From the NCBI GenBank assembly GCA_034189225.1, contig JAXHVL010000099.1, positions 1 through 64,000 on the forward strand: a stretch of 64,000 nucleotides of DNA, in the 5' to 3' direction. The number at the start of each line of letters is the position of its first letter. Position 1 is the stretch's first letter. Both the position numbers and the translations under genes were made by a program. This document shows positions 10,601-18,551 of the stretch, one piece after another. A model generated the notes under the pieces. That model did not search any database, was not told the DNA's origin, and saw only the letters and a list, made by a program, of their open reading frames with translations. The DNA comes from JAXHTY01 sp034189225 (lineage in GTDB: Bacteria > Desulfobacterota > Desulfobacteria > Desulfobacterales > Desulfosudaceae).

Positions 10601-10941
10601 GGGGAATGTCGGCATTAAGTCGTCTGTCGGGAATAGATTTTGATCGATTATCGGCACCAGAAAAACGTCAGATCAACATGGTCCCTGCAATGATTTATCA
10701 TGGAGTGCAATCTGAAGAAGGCGTTTTATTGCGCATGAACTCTGTCCCAAGGAGTATTGCGGAGTCTCTCGGCAGTGTAATGAAAAATACCGTTACCAAT
10801 GAAATCTACACTGTTCAGGATGCAAGATGGTTTCTAAAACAATCCGATGCTTCAGCATGGGAAAAAGCTATACCACAAACATCATCCCTGTCTGGAGAGG
10901 GATATAGGCGAATTTGGAAAATACTTTCAGGAGAAAAGTGA
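7657..10941 (+). CDS. HamB-like superfamily 2 helicase of a Hachiman-like system
   Basis: A 1094-residue Ski2/DEAD-type helicase. Motif I is DMPTSGGKTLL (about 333-343), motif II is MDEAQ (about 448-452), and motif VI lies in FWNLAGRAGRMNQDS (about 714-728). VGVHHSGL before motif VI is typical of the Ski2-like group. The N-terminal 320 residues are helical with no recognised domain; the C-terminal 300 probably carry further nucleic-acid-binding elements. The gene overlaps the HamA-like nuclease by 4 bp. In Hachiman, HamB is thought to load on damaged or abnormal DNA and release HamA. Here the pair is inside a type I R-M operon. It is intact and its codon use resembles its neighbours. Confidence 0.78.
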   Translation: MNVTTASLEKIDQHWAIQAIGDAQIKRAIELSNRLLVEKAVGVQIHFNYTFSQSDYELLDRVSMAYEMAAIEGLNDFLNLTSTDEGRREQCASGAYRAFEIRRLFKLPDTDEQRIFHILHLSSLAYCGERWIDLRRWYNENTNIFQVPSIANAPWDGRLLNRLFECWVRLFRKKRWDDLDRIREIIAGLREDQKQYEAGVLNESSNAENRSMALRLICLYHWAKATEIQAQYMLQGEPPGIVPLLNKHFESAIEAAAASADSQLEILLRWLQVAGRQMIADSIWWVARRINSRVTKFINEVTKQQALFELLPPQRAAIQEQGLLDQAATAIVVDMPTSGGKTLLAQFRILQALNQFDQDESGKGWVAYVAPTKALTAQITRRLRRDFEPIGVKVEQLTGAIEIDVFEEDLLSQTEKADAFDVLVATPEKLQLIIRNKKVPRPLALVVMDEAQNIEDETRGLRIELLLATIKGECSTANFLLLMPFVENSDVLARWLAQDINAGRPISFGTTPWKPNDRIVGMFKAEADDSINAGWHLKYETLTTTPKTIHLSGKHTVGGVKPLKVPKSKVLKKGKQDGMTLQTAAMARIMSDRGTSIAVANNIDWVWNMARKTCETMQPFNPLPDEIQLVQNFLRAEISANFELIGMLSYGVGVHHSGLSDEVRALMEWLAEEGKLRVLCATTTIAQGINFPVSSVFLASNKYPYGKEMSPREFWNLAGRAGRMNQDSVGVVGLAAGNDPDEIKKYVSKATGELLSQLVTLIDAFEDSKKKLEKKFKRELTDLDFVVAAEQWEDFRCYVAHLWNEKKNLDAVLSGTEQMLRNTLGYGWLESRPGQKQKAEKLLEVTKKYAHTLSENAGHASLADMTGFSPEGIGRALDGINSLENKLKADDWKPDSLFGGQSGMADLYGVMLRIPQLKGNLEKITNRGLEHNQIADITKAWVNGRSIEEIARDYFKGGRDQTKALTAACNAIYKTLVNNGTWGMSALSRLSGIDFDRLSAPEKRQINMVPAMIYHGVQSEEGVLLRMNSVPRSIAESLGSVMKNTVTNEIYTVQDARWFLKQSDASAWEKAIPQTSSLSGEGYRRIWKILSGEK

Positions 10942-10978
10942 TGGTTCACGGGCAGAATAACTCGGAACAGCTATAAAA

Positions 10979-11385
10979 CAAACCACCCTCGACTGGTTTG
11001 CTTCTCTTGACTGGCAAACCGCCTTCGGTCCGGACATCAGCCCGGACGGGCCAGCTTGTGAGCGGGCGGATTATGGCAGGGTAACGGTTGCCTTTGAGTA
11101 CAACCATTTTTTTACGGTGACCTTCCAAAAACAGGCCATTGTCCCTGAAACCGTCATCCAAAAGATCACTGAAAGGGTCGCTGAAAATCAAAAGCAGATT
11201 ATGGCGCACATGGCGCAAGATCCCTATGTAACGGCGCGAACGCTTTCAGATCGGGTGGATATTTCCGAGCGAAAGATCAAAAAACATTAAAAAAATTGAA
11301 ACAAGCCGGTTGGTTGGAACGAATCGGTCCGGCCAGGGGCGTATACTGGCAAATCACGGCCAAGGACGAGCAGGAAAACGGGTAA
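10979..11385 (+). pseudogene. Fusion remnant: hsdR 5' copy joined to a RecG-like C-terminal winged helix
   Basis: The first part (10979 to about 11085) is a diverged copy of the start of hsdR; both read TLDWFA.LDWQTAFGPDISPDG and ERADYG. It then runs in frame into a different protein (FEYNHFFTVTFQKQAI, then TARTLSDRVDISERKIKK). That is the C-terminal wHTH region common in ATP-binding RecG-like/AlbA_2 proteins. A stop at 11278-11280 is followed one frame over by LKQAGWLERIGPARG.YWQIT, ending at 11385, immediately before hsdR. No start codon is available for the homologous frame. The region looks like a scar from loss of an accessory gene between hsdS and hsdR. Confidence 0.65.
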
Positions 11386-14300
11386 ATGATGAATAAAACC
11401 TCCGAAACCACCCTGGGAAATACCACCCTCGACTGGTTTGCTGCGCTGAACTGGCAAACCGCCTTTGGCCCGGACATCAGCCCGGATGGTGAGCATGGCG
11501 AGCGGGCGGATTACGGCCAGGTGGTGTTGACGGGCCGATTGCGCGATGCCCTGGAACGAATCAATCCGGAAATTCCGGTCGCGGCTGTTGACGAGGCTGT
11601 CCGCAAAATCATCCGCACCGAATCGCCCAGCCTGATTGAAAACAACCGCCGTTTTCATCAGATGCTGACCGACGGGGTGGATGTTTCCTACCGGCAGGAG
11701 GGCCGGGATGTGTATGACAAGGTCTGGTTGCTGGATCTGAAAAATATCGATACTAACGACTGGCTGGTGGTCAATCAGTTTACCGTGGTGGAAGACCGGC
11801 GCAACCGGCGACCGGATGTGGTGGTTTTTGTCAACGGCCTGCCTTTGGCGGTGATGGAGCTGAAAAATCCGGCTGATGAAAAGGTCACCTTGCAACATGC
11901 CTTTAACCAGCTTCAGACCTATGTGGCCGAGATCCCGGGGTTGTTTGTCTATAATGAGCTTTTGGTGATTTCCGACGGGCTGGAAGCCCGGGGCGGCACC
12001 ATCACCTCGGGTTGGGACCGGTTTATGCCCTGGCGCACCATTGACGGGCAGAATATTGCCCCGCGGGGTTCGGTGGAGCTGGAAGTGCTGTTAAAAGGGG
12101 TGTTTGCTTCGCGCCGGTTTTTGGATCTGGTCTTGAATTTTGTGGTGTTTGATGATGACGGGGCGCTGATGGCCAAAAAAGCGGCTGCCTATCATCAATA
12201 CCATGCGGTCAACAAGGCGGTGGAATGCACCTTGTCGGCCTGCGGTATTGAGGCTGAAACCGGGCTGCTGTATGGGCGGTTCCCGGCGCAGGAAGAAAAC
12301 AACCCCTTTGAAGTGAAGGAACCGCGCCCGGCCTATGGTCCGGGAACCGACCATTTCAGCGGCGGCCGCATCGGTGTGATCTGGCACACCCAGGGCAGCG
12401 GCAAGAGTTTGTTGATGGCCTTTTTTGCCGGCAAGATCATCCGCCATCCCGCCATGGAAAATCCCACCCTGCTGATCATCACCGACCGCAACGACCTGGA
12501 TGATCAGTTGTTTGCCACCTTTTCTTCCTGTCGGGATTTGCTGCGGCAAACTCCGGTGCAGGCACAGGACCGGCAGGATTTGCGGGCCTTGTTGCAGGTA
12601 TCCGGCGGCGGGGTGGTTTTCACCACCATTCAGAAATTTTTCCCGACAGAAGGAGAAGACCAATATCCCCGGTTGTCCCCCCGGCGGAATATCGTGGTCA
12701 TTGCCGATGAAGCCCACCGCAGCCAGTATGGGTTTATCGACGGCCTGGCCCGGCACATGCACGATGCCCTGCCCCATGCTTCTTTTATCGGGTTTACCGG
12801 CACCCCCATTGAGCTGGACGACCGCAGCACGCCGGCGGTGTTTGGCAATTATATTGACAAGTACGATATTTTGCGGGCGGTGGAAGACGAATTTACCGTG
12901 CCCATCTATTATGAGGGCCGCCTGGCCAAGATTGAGTTGGACGAAGCGGAAAAGCCACGCATTGACCCGGAATTTGGGGAGATTACCGAAGGCGAGGAAG
13001 AGGCCGAACGCCAGCGCCTGCGCACCAAATGGGCAGCCCTGGAAGCCATGGTGGGCGCGGAAAAGCGCCTGGTCCTGGTGGCCCAGGATCTGGTGGCTCA
13101 TTTTGAACGCCGCCTGGAATCCATGGACGGCAAGGCCCTGGTGGTGTGCATGAGCCGGCGGATTTGCGTTGATATGTATAATGCCCTGGTGCAGTTACGG
13201 CCGGACTGGCACAGCGATGATGACAATCAGGGCATGATCAAAGTGGTTATGTCCGGATCGGCTTCGGATCCGGCCGAGTGGCGGCCGCATGTTCGCAACA
13301 AGCCCCGGCGGGAGGCCTTGGCCAAGCGGTTTAAAGATCCGGCGGATCCGTTGCAAATGGTGATTGTGCGGGATATGTGGCTGACCGGGTTTGATTGTTC
13401 GCCTTTGCATACCATGTATGTGGACAAACCCATGCGGGGCCACGGGCTGATGCAGGCCATTGCGCGGGTGAACCGGGTCTTTAAAGACAAGCCCGGCGGG
13501 CTGGTGGTGGATTATCTGGGCATTGCCGACCAATTGAAACGGGCTCTGGCCGATTATACCGAAGCCGGCGTCCGGGGCAGGGCGGCCGTGGACCAGGAAG
13601 AAGCCGTGGCCGTGATGCTGGAAAAATACGATATTGTGGCGGCCATGTTTCATGGGTTTGATTATCGGTCTTTGTTGCCGGCGGAGGCGGAAAAACGGCT
13701 GCAAGGTTTGGCAGCGGCCATGGAACATATTCTGCAATTGGAAGACGGCAAAAAACGGTATGTAAAAGAGGTGACCGCTCTTTCCAAGGCCTTTGCCCTG
13801 GCCGTGCCGCATGAACAAGCCCTTCACATTCGGGATGAGGTGGGCTTTTTTCAGGAGGTGCGTTCCGGCCTGGCCAAAGCTACGGGCGAAGGCCAGGGCA
13901 GAACGGCCCAGGATCGGGATAGTGCCATTCGGCAACTGGTCTCCCGGGCGGTGGCCTCGGATGAAGTGGTTGATATTTTTGCTTCGGCCGGCTTACAAAA
14001 GCCGGATATTTCTATTTTTTCCGATGATTTTTTGCAGGAGGTGCGTCAATTGCCGCATCGCAATCTGGCGGTGGAGCTATTGCAAAAATTGATCAATGAT
14101 GAAATTAAAACCCGCTCCCGCAAAAACGTGGTGCAGGCCCGTTCTTTTGCCGAAATGCTGGCAGAAGCCATCCGCAAATATCAGAACCGGGCCATTGAGA
14201 CGGCCCAGGTGATCGAAGAGCTGATCAAGCTGGCCCGGGAAATGCGTCAGGCCCAGCAGCGGGGAGAGGAGCTGGGCCTGTCCGACGATGAAATCGCCTT

Positions 14301-14565
14301 TTATGATGCCCTGGAGGTCAATGACAGTGCCGTGCAGGTGCTGGGCGATGACACCCTGAAGACCATTGCCCAGGAACTGGTCACGGCCGTGCGCCGGAGT
14401 GTCTCCATTGACTGGAACGTGCGGGAAAACGCCCGCGCCCAGATCCGGGTTATTGTCAAACGCATCCTGCGCAAATACGGTTATCCGCCGGACAAACAGG
14501 AAAAAGCCACCCAGACCGTCCTGGAACAAGCGGAAGTGCTCTGCGCCGACTGGATGGCGGCATAG
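11386..14565 (+). CDS. hsdR: Type I restriction endonuclease subunit HsdR
   Basis: Motor and nuclease subunit of the type I R-M complex, 1059 residues, normal length. The N-terminal PD-(D/E)XK nuclease is visible as RRPDVVVFVNG followed by LAVMELKNP (about residues 140-166). The SF2 translocase motor has Walker A HTQGSGKSLL (about 334-343), DEAH box IADEAHRSQYG (about 441-451) and SFIGFTGTP. The C-terminal helical region contacts the methyltransferase. Two adjacent ATGs (11386 and 11389) are possible starts. Since hsdM is frameshifted, the complex may be inactive unless the shift is corrected or is a sequencing error. Confidence 0.95.
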   Translation: MMNKTSETTLGNTTLDWFAALNWQTAFGPDISPDGEHGERADYGQVVLTGRLRDALERINPEIPVAAVDEAVRKIIRTESPSLIENNRRFHQMLTDGVDVSYRQEGRDVYDKVWLLDLKNIDTNDWLVVNQFTVVEDRRNRRPDVVVFVNGLPLAVMELKNPADEKVTLQHAFNQLQTYVAEIPGLFVYNELLVISDGLEARGGTITSGWDRFMPWRTIDGQNIAPRGSVELEVLLKGVFASRRFLDLVLNFVVFDDDGALMAKKAAAYHQYHAVNKAVECTLSACGIEAETGLLYGRFPAQEENNPFEVKEPRPAYGPGTDHFSGGRIGVIWHTQGSGKSLLMAFFAGKIIRHPAMENPTLLIITDRNDLDDQLFATFSSCRDLLRQTPVQAQDRQDLRALLQVSGGGVVFTTIQKFFPTEGEDQYPRLSPRRNIVVIADEAHRSQYGFIDGLARHMHDALPHASFIGFTGTPIELDDRSTPAVFGNYIDKYDILRAVEDEFTVPIYYEGRLAKIELDEAEKPRIDPEFGEITEGEEEAERQRLRTKWAALEAMVGAEKRLVLVAQDLVAHFERRLESMDGKALVVCMSRRICVDMYNALVQLRPDWHSDDDNQGMIKVVMSGSASDPAEWRPHVRNKPRREALAKRFKDPADPLQMVIVRDMWLTGFDCSPLHTMYVDKPMRGHGLMQAIARVNRVFKDKPGGLVVDYLGIADQLKRALADYTEAGVRGRAAVDQEEAVAVMLEKYDIVAAMFHGFDYRSLLPAEAEKRLQGLAAAMEHILQLEDGKKRYVKEVTALSKAFALAVPHEQALHIRDEVGFFQEVRSGLAKATGEGQGRTAQDRDSAIRQLVSRAVASDEVVDIFASAGLQKPDISIFSDDFLQEVRQLPHRNLAVELLQKLINDEIKTRSRKNVVQARSFAEMLAEAIRKYQNRAIETAQVIEELIKLAREMRQAQQRGEELGLSDDEIAFYDALEVNDSAVQVLGDDTLKTIAQELVTAVRRSVSIDWNVRENARAQIRVIVKRILRKYGYPPDKQEKATQTVLEQAEVLCADWMAA

Positions 14566-14707
14566 GAGACGTAGATATGGGCGGGAATGTATAATATTAG
14601 TTTGGTGGTTGTTTGGCAAACCCGGTATGGCTGCGTGTGGAGCGTTATGGCAATATTATTGAACTCAGGTGATGGGTTCGGCCTGTAAAGCGGAAGGGGA
14701 AGGTTTG

Positions 14708-15799
14708 ATGCCTATTGAAGTGGGAATCTGGCGGATCGGGGAGAAGTTTCAGCGTATCGATTACGGGATGATTGAGTCCGAGCAGAAGCTGGAGGATTTT
14801 CTGGCGGCAGATATCGCCATTCTTGATGAAAATTTGCTGTTGATCGGGCGACAGGTGCCTACGGCGTATGGCAAATTTATTGATCTGCTGGCGCTGGACC
14901 GGGAGGGGAAACTGGTTGTTATTGAGCTGAAAAAGGACCGGACGCCAAGGGAGGTGGTGGCGCAGGTGCTGGATTATGGTTCCTGGGTGAAAGGGCTCCA
15001 GGAGGACGATATTGCCGGTCTTTTTGAAAATTTTATCAATAAGCATGAACACGGCGGGGATGTGTCGCTGGACCAGGCCTTTTGCCAGAAATTCCAGGTT
15101 GAGGAAATGCCGGAAGTGTTAAACGAGGCCCATGAATTGATCGTGGTGGCGGCAAAACTGGATGACAGCACGGAGCGGATCATCAATTACCTGACGGATT
15201 TCGGGGTGGCCATCAATGCCGTGTTTTTCAGTTTTTTTAAGGATGGGGATCATGAATACTTGAGCCGGGCATGGCTGATTGAACCGGATCAGGCGGATGA
15301 ACGGCTTGCAATAACCAGGGGAAAGCTGCCCTGGAACGGGGAATACTATGTGTCGTTCGGCCACCGGGATAACGGCCGCCACTGGGAGGATGCGCGCACG
15401 TATGGGTTTGTTTCGGCGGGCGGGGGTGCATGGTATTCGCGAACATTGAGCCTGCTGGAACCGGGCGGCCGCATCTGGGTGAATGTTCCGAAAACCGGAT
15501 ATGTGGGCGTGGGTATTGTTAAGGGCGAGCCGGTTTTGGCAAAGGATTCTATGGTGACGGATGATCAAGGGCAGGCAATTCCGATTACGCAGGCCTCCCT
15601 GAAGGGGAATTTAACCCATGGCGCCGGGGGCGGGGAAGAATATCTTGTGCCGGTGGAATGGATCAAAACCGTTCCGCTGGAAAAAGCCGAAAAAGAAAAA
15701 GGGTTTTTCGGCAATCAGAATTCCGTGGCCAAACCCAGGGCCAGGAAATGGCAGCACACGGTTGATCGGCTTTCAAAGAAGTTCGGGGTTGAGGGATAA
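14708..15799 (+). CDS. NucS-like (DUF91-type) PD-(D/E)XK nuclease-domain protein
   Basis: A protein of 363 residues. Near residues 57-90 it carries the core GKFIDLLALD, GKLVVIELKKD, then VVAQVLDYGSW, the C-terminal nuclease pattern of NucS/DUF91 proteins. The second half (about 130-360) is not recognised. The chosen ATG (14708) follows GGAAGGGGAAGG; the frame is open further upstream from 14669. It follows hsdR at the edge of the island and is probably a defence or repair accessory. Its substrate is unknown. Confidence 0.72.
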   Translation: MPIEVGIWRIGEKFQRIDYGMIESEQKLEDFLAADIAILDENLLLIGRQVPTAYGKFIDLLALDREGKLVVIELKKDRTPREVVAQVLDYGSWVKGLQEDDIAGLFENFINKHEHGGDVSLDQAFCQKFQVEEMPEVLNEAHELIVVAAKLDDSTERIINYLTDFGVAINAVFFSFFKDGDHEYLSRAWLIEPDQADERLAITRGKLPWNGEYYVSFGHRDNGRHWEDARTYGFVSAGGGAWYSRTLSLLEPGGRIWVNVPKTGYVGVGIVKGEPVLAKDSMVTDDQGQAIPITQASLKGNLTHGAGGGEEYLVPVEWIKTVPLEKAEKEKGFFGNQNSVAKPRARKWQHTVDRLSKKFGVEG

Positions 15800-16097
15800 A
15801 ATATGGCAGAAGCGTTCCACGGTTCACTGGATTTGCAGAAAAGAAAAAGGTTGTGCCCGACATGCAGAAGCGGCAAGTGAAAAGATATTCAAGTGGAATG
15901 CACACAAAAAGAAGACGTTTAAGGCCAATCATATCCACAAGGCCTTGGACCGGCTTTCTGAGCAGAAATGGCTGTTGTAGGCCCAATTGGCTTTCAACCG
16001 TAAAGAATAATGAATAGTCCAGTTTTTAATTGGTGGATGTATGAATAGGGGAGAGATTCGGACTGTCGGTGGTTTTGCTGAACACCCGCGGTGATGG
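15800..16097. other. Intergenic region, possible gene debris
   Basis: About 300 bp between the nuclease gene and the convergent histidine kinase. A 25-codon ORF at 15803-15880 (ending CPTCRSGK) and an open frame ending at 15980 (KKTFKANHIHKALDRLS) may be remnants of a lost gene. Neither has enough support to call. Confidence 0.3.
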
Positions 16098-18137
16098 TTA
16101 AGGGCTCCCGTCCAGGGCGCTGCGGACGGCCAGGGCCAGGTCCTTGCGGAGGAGGGGTTTGGGGATCAGGGTGCGGATGCCGATCTGGCGGGCTTTTTCT
16201 TCGTCGATCTTTTTGCTGTAGCCGGTGCAGAGGATGATGGGGAGGGAGGGGGTGATGGCCAGCAGGGCCCGGGCCAGTTTGTCGCCGGTCATGTGGGGCA
16301 TGGTCATGTCGGAGATGACGAGGTCGTAGGCGCCGGGGTTCTGCTTGTAGGCGTTGAGAGCCGCACGGCTGTCTGAGCGTGTGTCCACGGTGTATCCCAG
16401 GCTTTCCAGGGTCATTCGAACGACTTCCACGAGGGTTTTCTCATCGTCCACGAACAGAATCCGTTCGGTGCCGCGAGGTATGGGGGTGTCGGCCTGGGGA
16501 TCGGCCTGTTCTTCTTTTTCCAGGCAGGGCAGGTAGACGGAAAATTCCGTGCCCTGGCCGGGGTCGGACGCGGCAAGAATGATGCCCTGGTGGTTGCTGA
16601 TAATGCCGTGGACCACGGCCAGTCCCATGCCGGTGCCCTTGCCCTGCTCTTTGGTGGTAAAAAAGGGATCAAAGATACGGGACATGTTGTGGGGCGGAAT
16701 GCCGTGGCCGGTGTCGCTGACGGTCAGTTTGAGATAGTTGCCCGGTTTAAGTTCGGGGTAGTTTTGCAGAAAATCGCTGTCCAGGTGCGTTTCGGTGAGG
16801 CTGATGGTGAGGGTGCCGCCGTTTTCCTCCATGGCGTGGCCGGCATTGGTGCAGAGGTTCATCAGCACCTGGTGGAACTGGGTGGGATCGCCCATCACCA
16901 CCGCGTCGCTGACGATGTTCTGCCGGACTTCGATGAAGGCGGGCAGGGAGGCGCGGATGAGCTTGAAGACTTCTTTGGCGATGAGGCGAAGCTGGATGGG
17001 CTTGAATTCCTGTTCGGTCTGGCGGCTGAAGGCCAGTATCTGGTTGACCAGTTCTTTGGCCCGGTTACCGGCCTGCAGGATGCGCTGCAGATGGTCGCTT
17101 AACTCGGAGTTGGCGTTGGCTTCCACCAGGCTCAGTTCGGCGTATCCGAAGATAGAGGCCAGAATGTTGTTGATATCGTGGGCGATGCCGCCGGCCAGGG
17201 TGCCCAGGGCATCCATCTTGTGGGCCTGGCGGAAGGTTTCTTCCATTTTTTTTTGTTCGGTGATGTCCCTGGAGTTGACCACGTAGCCTGCGATGGCACC
17301 GCTTTTATCGTAATGGGGATAATAGGCGATATCCATGTACCGTTCGCCCAGGGCCGGTGAAGGCAGCCAGGTCTGATAGCGAACGGACTGGCCGGTAAGG
17401 CATTTCTCGATTTTATCCTTCTGCACGCGGTCGTAAAAATCTTCCCCGAACACCTCCCTCACATGGCGGTTGACGATTTCAGGCCGGGATTTTCCCAGGG
17501 CCTTGAGATAGGCATCGTTGACGGCCCGGAAAACATGGTGGCGATCCACAAGTGCCATGTAATCGTCCGAGGCGGCGACCATGCGTTCATAAACCTCCAT
17601 TTCTTTCTGTGCATGGCGGCGTTCGGCAGCCTCTGCCTTGAGCTTCCGGTTGAGTATCGCATATTCGCCGGCCCGGTTTTTGTGGAGCGCCACCAGGGCA
17701 TCCATGATGCGTTTTACCGATACCACGCCCGCCAGCTGGCTGTCTTCCACCACGATAATATGGTCGTATATCTGGGCGTCGCTGCGGGCCATGGCGGCCT
17801 GGGCGGCTTCTTCGATCTGGCAGTTGACCGATACAATCAGGGGATCGGCATCCATGAGCTCTTCAATGGGTTTGTGGGAATACAGGGCCACGCCGAACCG
17901 GCGGCTCAGCTGCCGATGAAGGTGGAGGCTCATCACCAGGCCCATGGGCTCTCCGGCCGGGTTCACCACCACGATAGAGGAGATTGCCTCATTGTCGCTG
18001 AACATGTCTTTGACGTCCTGGACAAGGGTGTCCGGCGGGACGGTGACTTCCTCCCGGGTCAGCTCCCAGATGGTAAGGGGCAGGGGCTGCGCCCGGGAAT
18101 CCAGAGGGATAATATCTGCTTTCATGGGTTGGTCCAA
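16098..18137 (-). CDS. Hybrid sensor histidine kinase with CBS-like, PAS and receiver domains
   Basis: A 679-residue soluble signalling protein. Domains in order are a pair of CBS-like repeats (about 25-155; each with a V.VV..(G/S)...G(L/V)V core), a coiled coil (160-190), a PAS domain (190-300), HisKA with the phospho-acceptor in GGIAHDINNILA (His about 319), HATPase (GTGMGLAVVHG, about residue 505) and a C-terminal REC domain with acceptor Asp in LVISDMTMP (about 606). No membrane segments are seen. The CBS pair suggests sensing of an adenine nucleotide or similar small ligand. It diverges from the PHP-glycosyltransferase operon; no cognate output gene is adjacent. MKADIIPLD (18125) is an alternative start. 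Confidence 0.9.
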   Translation of the reverse strand: MDQPMKADIIPLDSRAQPLPLTIWELTREEVTVPPDTLVQDVKDMFSDNEAISSIVVVNPAGEPMGLVMSLHLHRQLSRRFGVALYSHKPIEELMDADPLIVSVNCQIEEAAQAAMARSDAQIYDHIIVVEDSQLAGVVSVKRIMDALVALHKNRAGEYAILNRKLKAEAAERRHAQKEMEVYERMVAASDDYMALVDRHHVFRAVNDAYLKALGKSRPEIVNRHVREVFGEDFYDRVQKDKIEKCLTGQSVRYQTWLPSPALGERYMDIAYYPHYDKSGAIAGYVVNSRDITEQKKMEETFRQAHKMDALGTLAGGIAHDINNILASIFGYAELSLVEANANSELSDHLQRILQAGNRAKELVNQILAFSRQTEQEFKPIQLRLIAKEVFKLIRASLPAFIEVRQNIVSDAVVMGDPTQFHQVLMNLCTNAGHAMEENGGTLTISLTETHLDSDFLQNYPELKPGNYLKLTVSDTGHGIPPHNMSRIFDPFFTTKEQGKGTGMGLAVVHGIISNHQGIILAASDPGQGTEFSVYLPCLEKEEQADPQADTPIPRGTERILFVDDEKTLVEVVRMTLESLGYTVDTRSDSRAALNAYKQNPGAYDLVISDMTMPHMTGDKLARALLAITPSLPIILCTGYSKKIDEEKARQIGIRTLIPKPLLRKDLALAVRSALDGSP

Positions 18138-18353
18138 ATTCCTTCAGTTAACCGGGAAGAACGGCTTTGGCAAAACAGAGTAGAAGAGGCGGCACTCCGA
18201 TTAACGATCGGGCTTTTCATATTTTAATTGATTGCATCTTAGCAGAATCCGAAAATAAAGTCAATAAAACCGGAGGCAGACCTGGGGGAAGCAATGGCGC
18301 TGAGATATTGTCGTGCCGGGCTTTCAGGGCCGGTAGAGGGGAGTAATGAAATG

Positions 18354-18382
18354 TTAACACAATTTTAACAGAATCCTAATTT
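18354..18382 (+). promoter_or_regulatory. Pho-box-like direct repeat array, distal
   Basis: Three 7-mers start exactly 11 bp apart: TTAACAC (18354), TTAACAG (18365) and CTAATTT (18376), each separated by 4 bp. This 7+4 spacing is the architecture of PhoB-binding sites. Orientation matches the PHP-glycosyltransferase gene at 18552. PhoB dependence is inferred. Confidence 0.5.
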
Positions 18383-18459
18383 TACTTCCCAAAGTAATAT
18401 TGAATTGAGCGGTTGGGTAGCAGAAAACAGTTGTCTGAAAGGAGAGAAATATAAATATT

Positions 18460-18499
18460 TTTACAGAATATTAACATTCGCCTAAGCGATTGCTAATGT
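18460..18499 (+). promoter_or_regulatory. Pho-box-like direct repeat array, proximal
   Basis: Four 7-mers with an 11-bp period: TTTACAG (18460), TTAACAT (18471), CTAAGCG (18482) and CTAATGT (18493). The array ends about 50 bp before the PHP-glycosyltransferase start, a plausible activator position. The similar array at 31388-31427 lies in front of the operon holding the paralogous gene, which supports real shared control. Confidence 0.5.
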
Positions 18500-18551
18500 T
18501 TATTCCTTACTGTAAAGCAGCATAAAAACAGGCAATAAGGGAGACATTACT

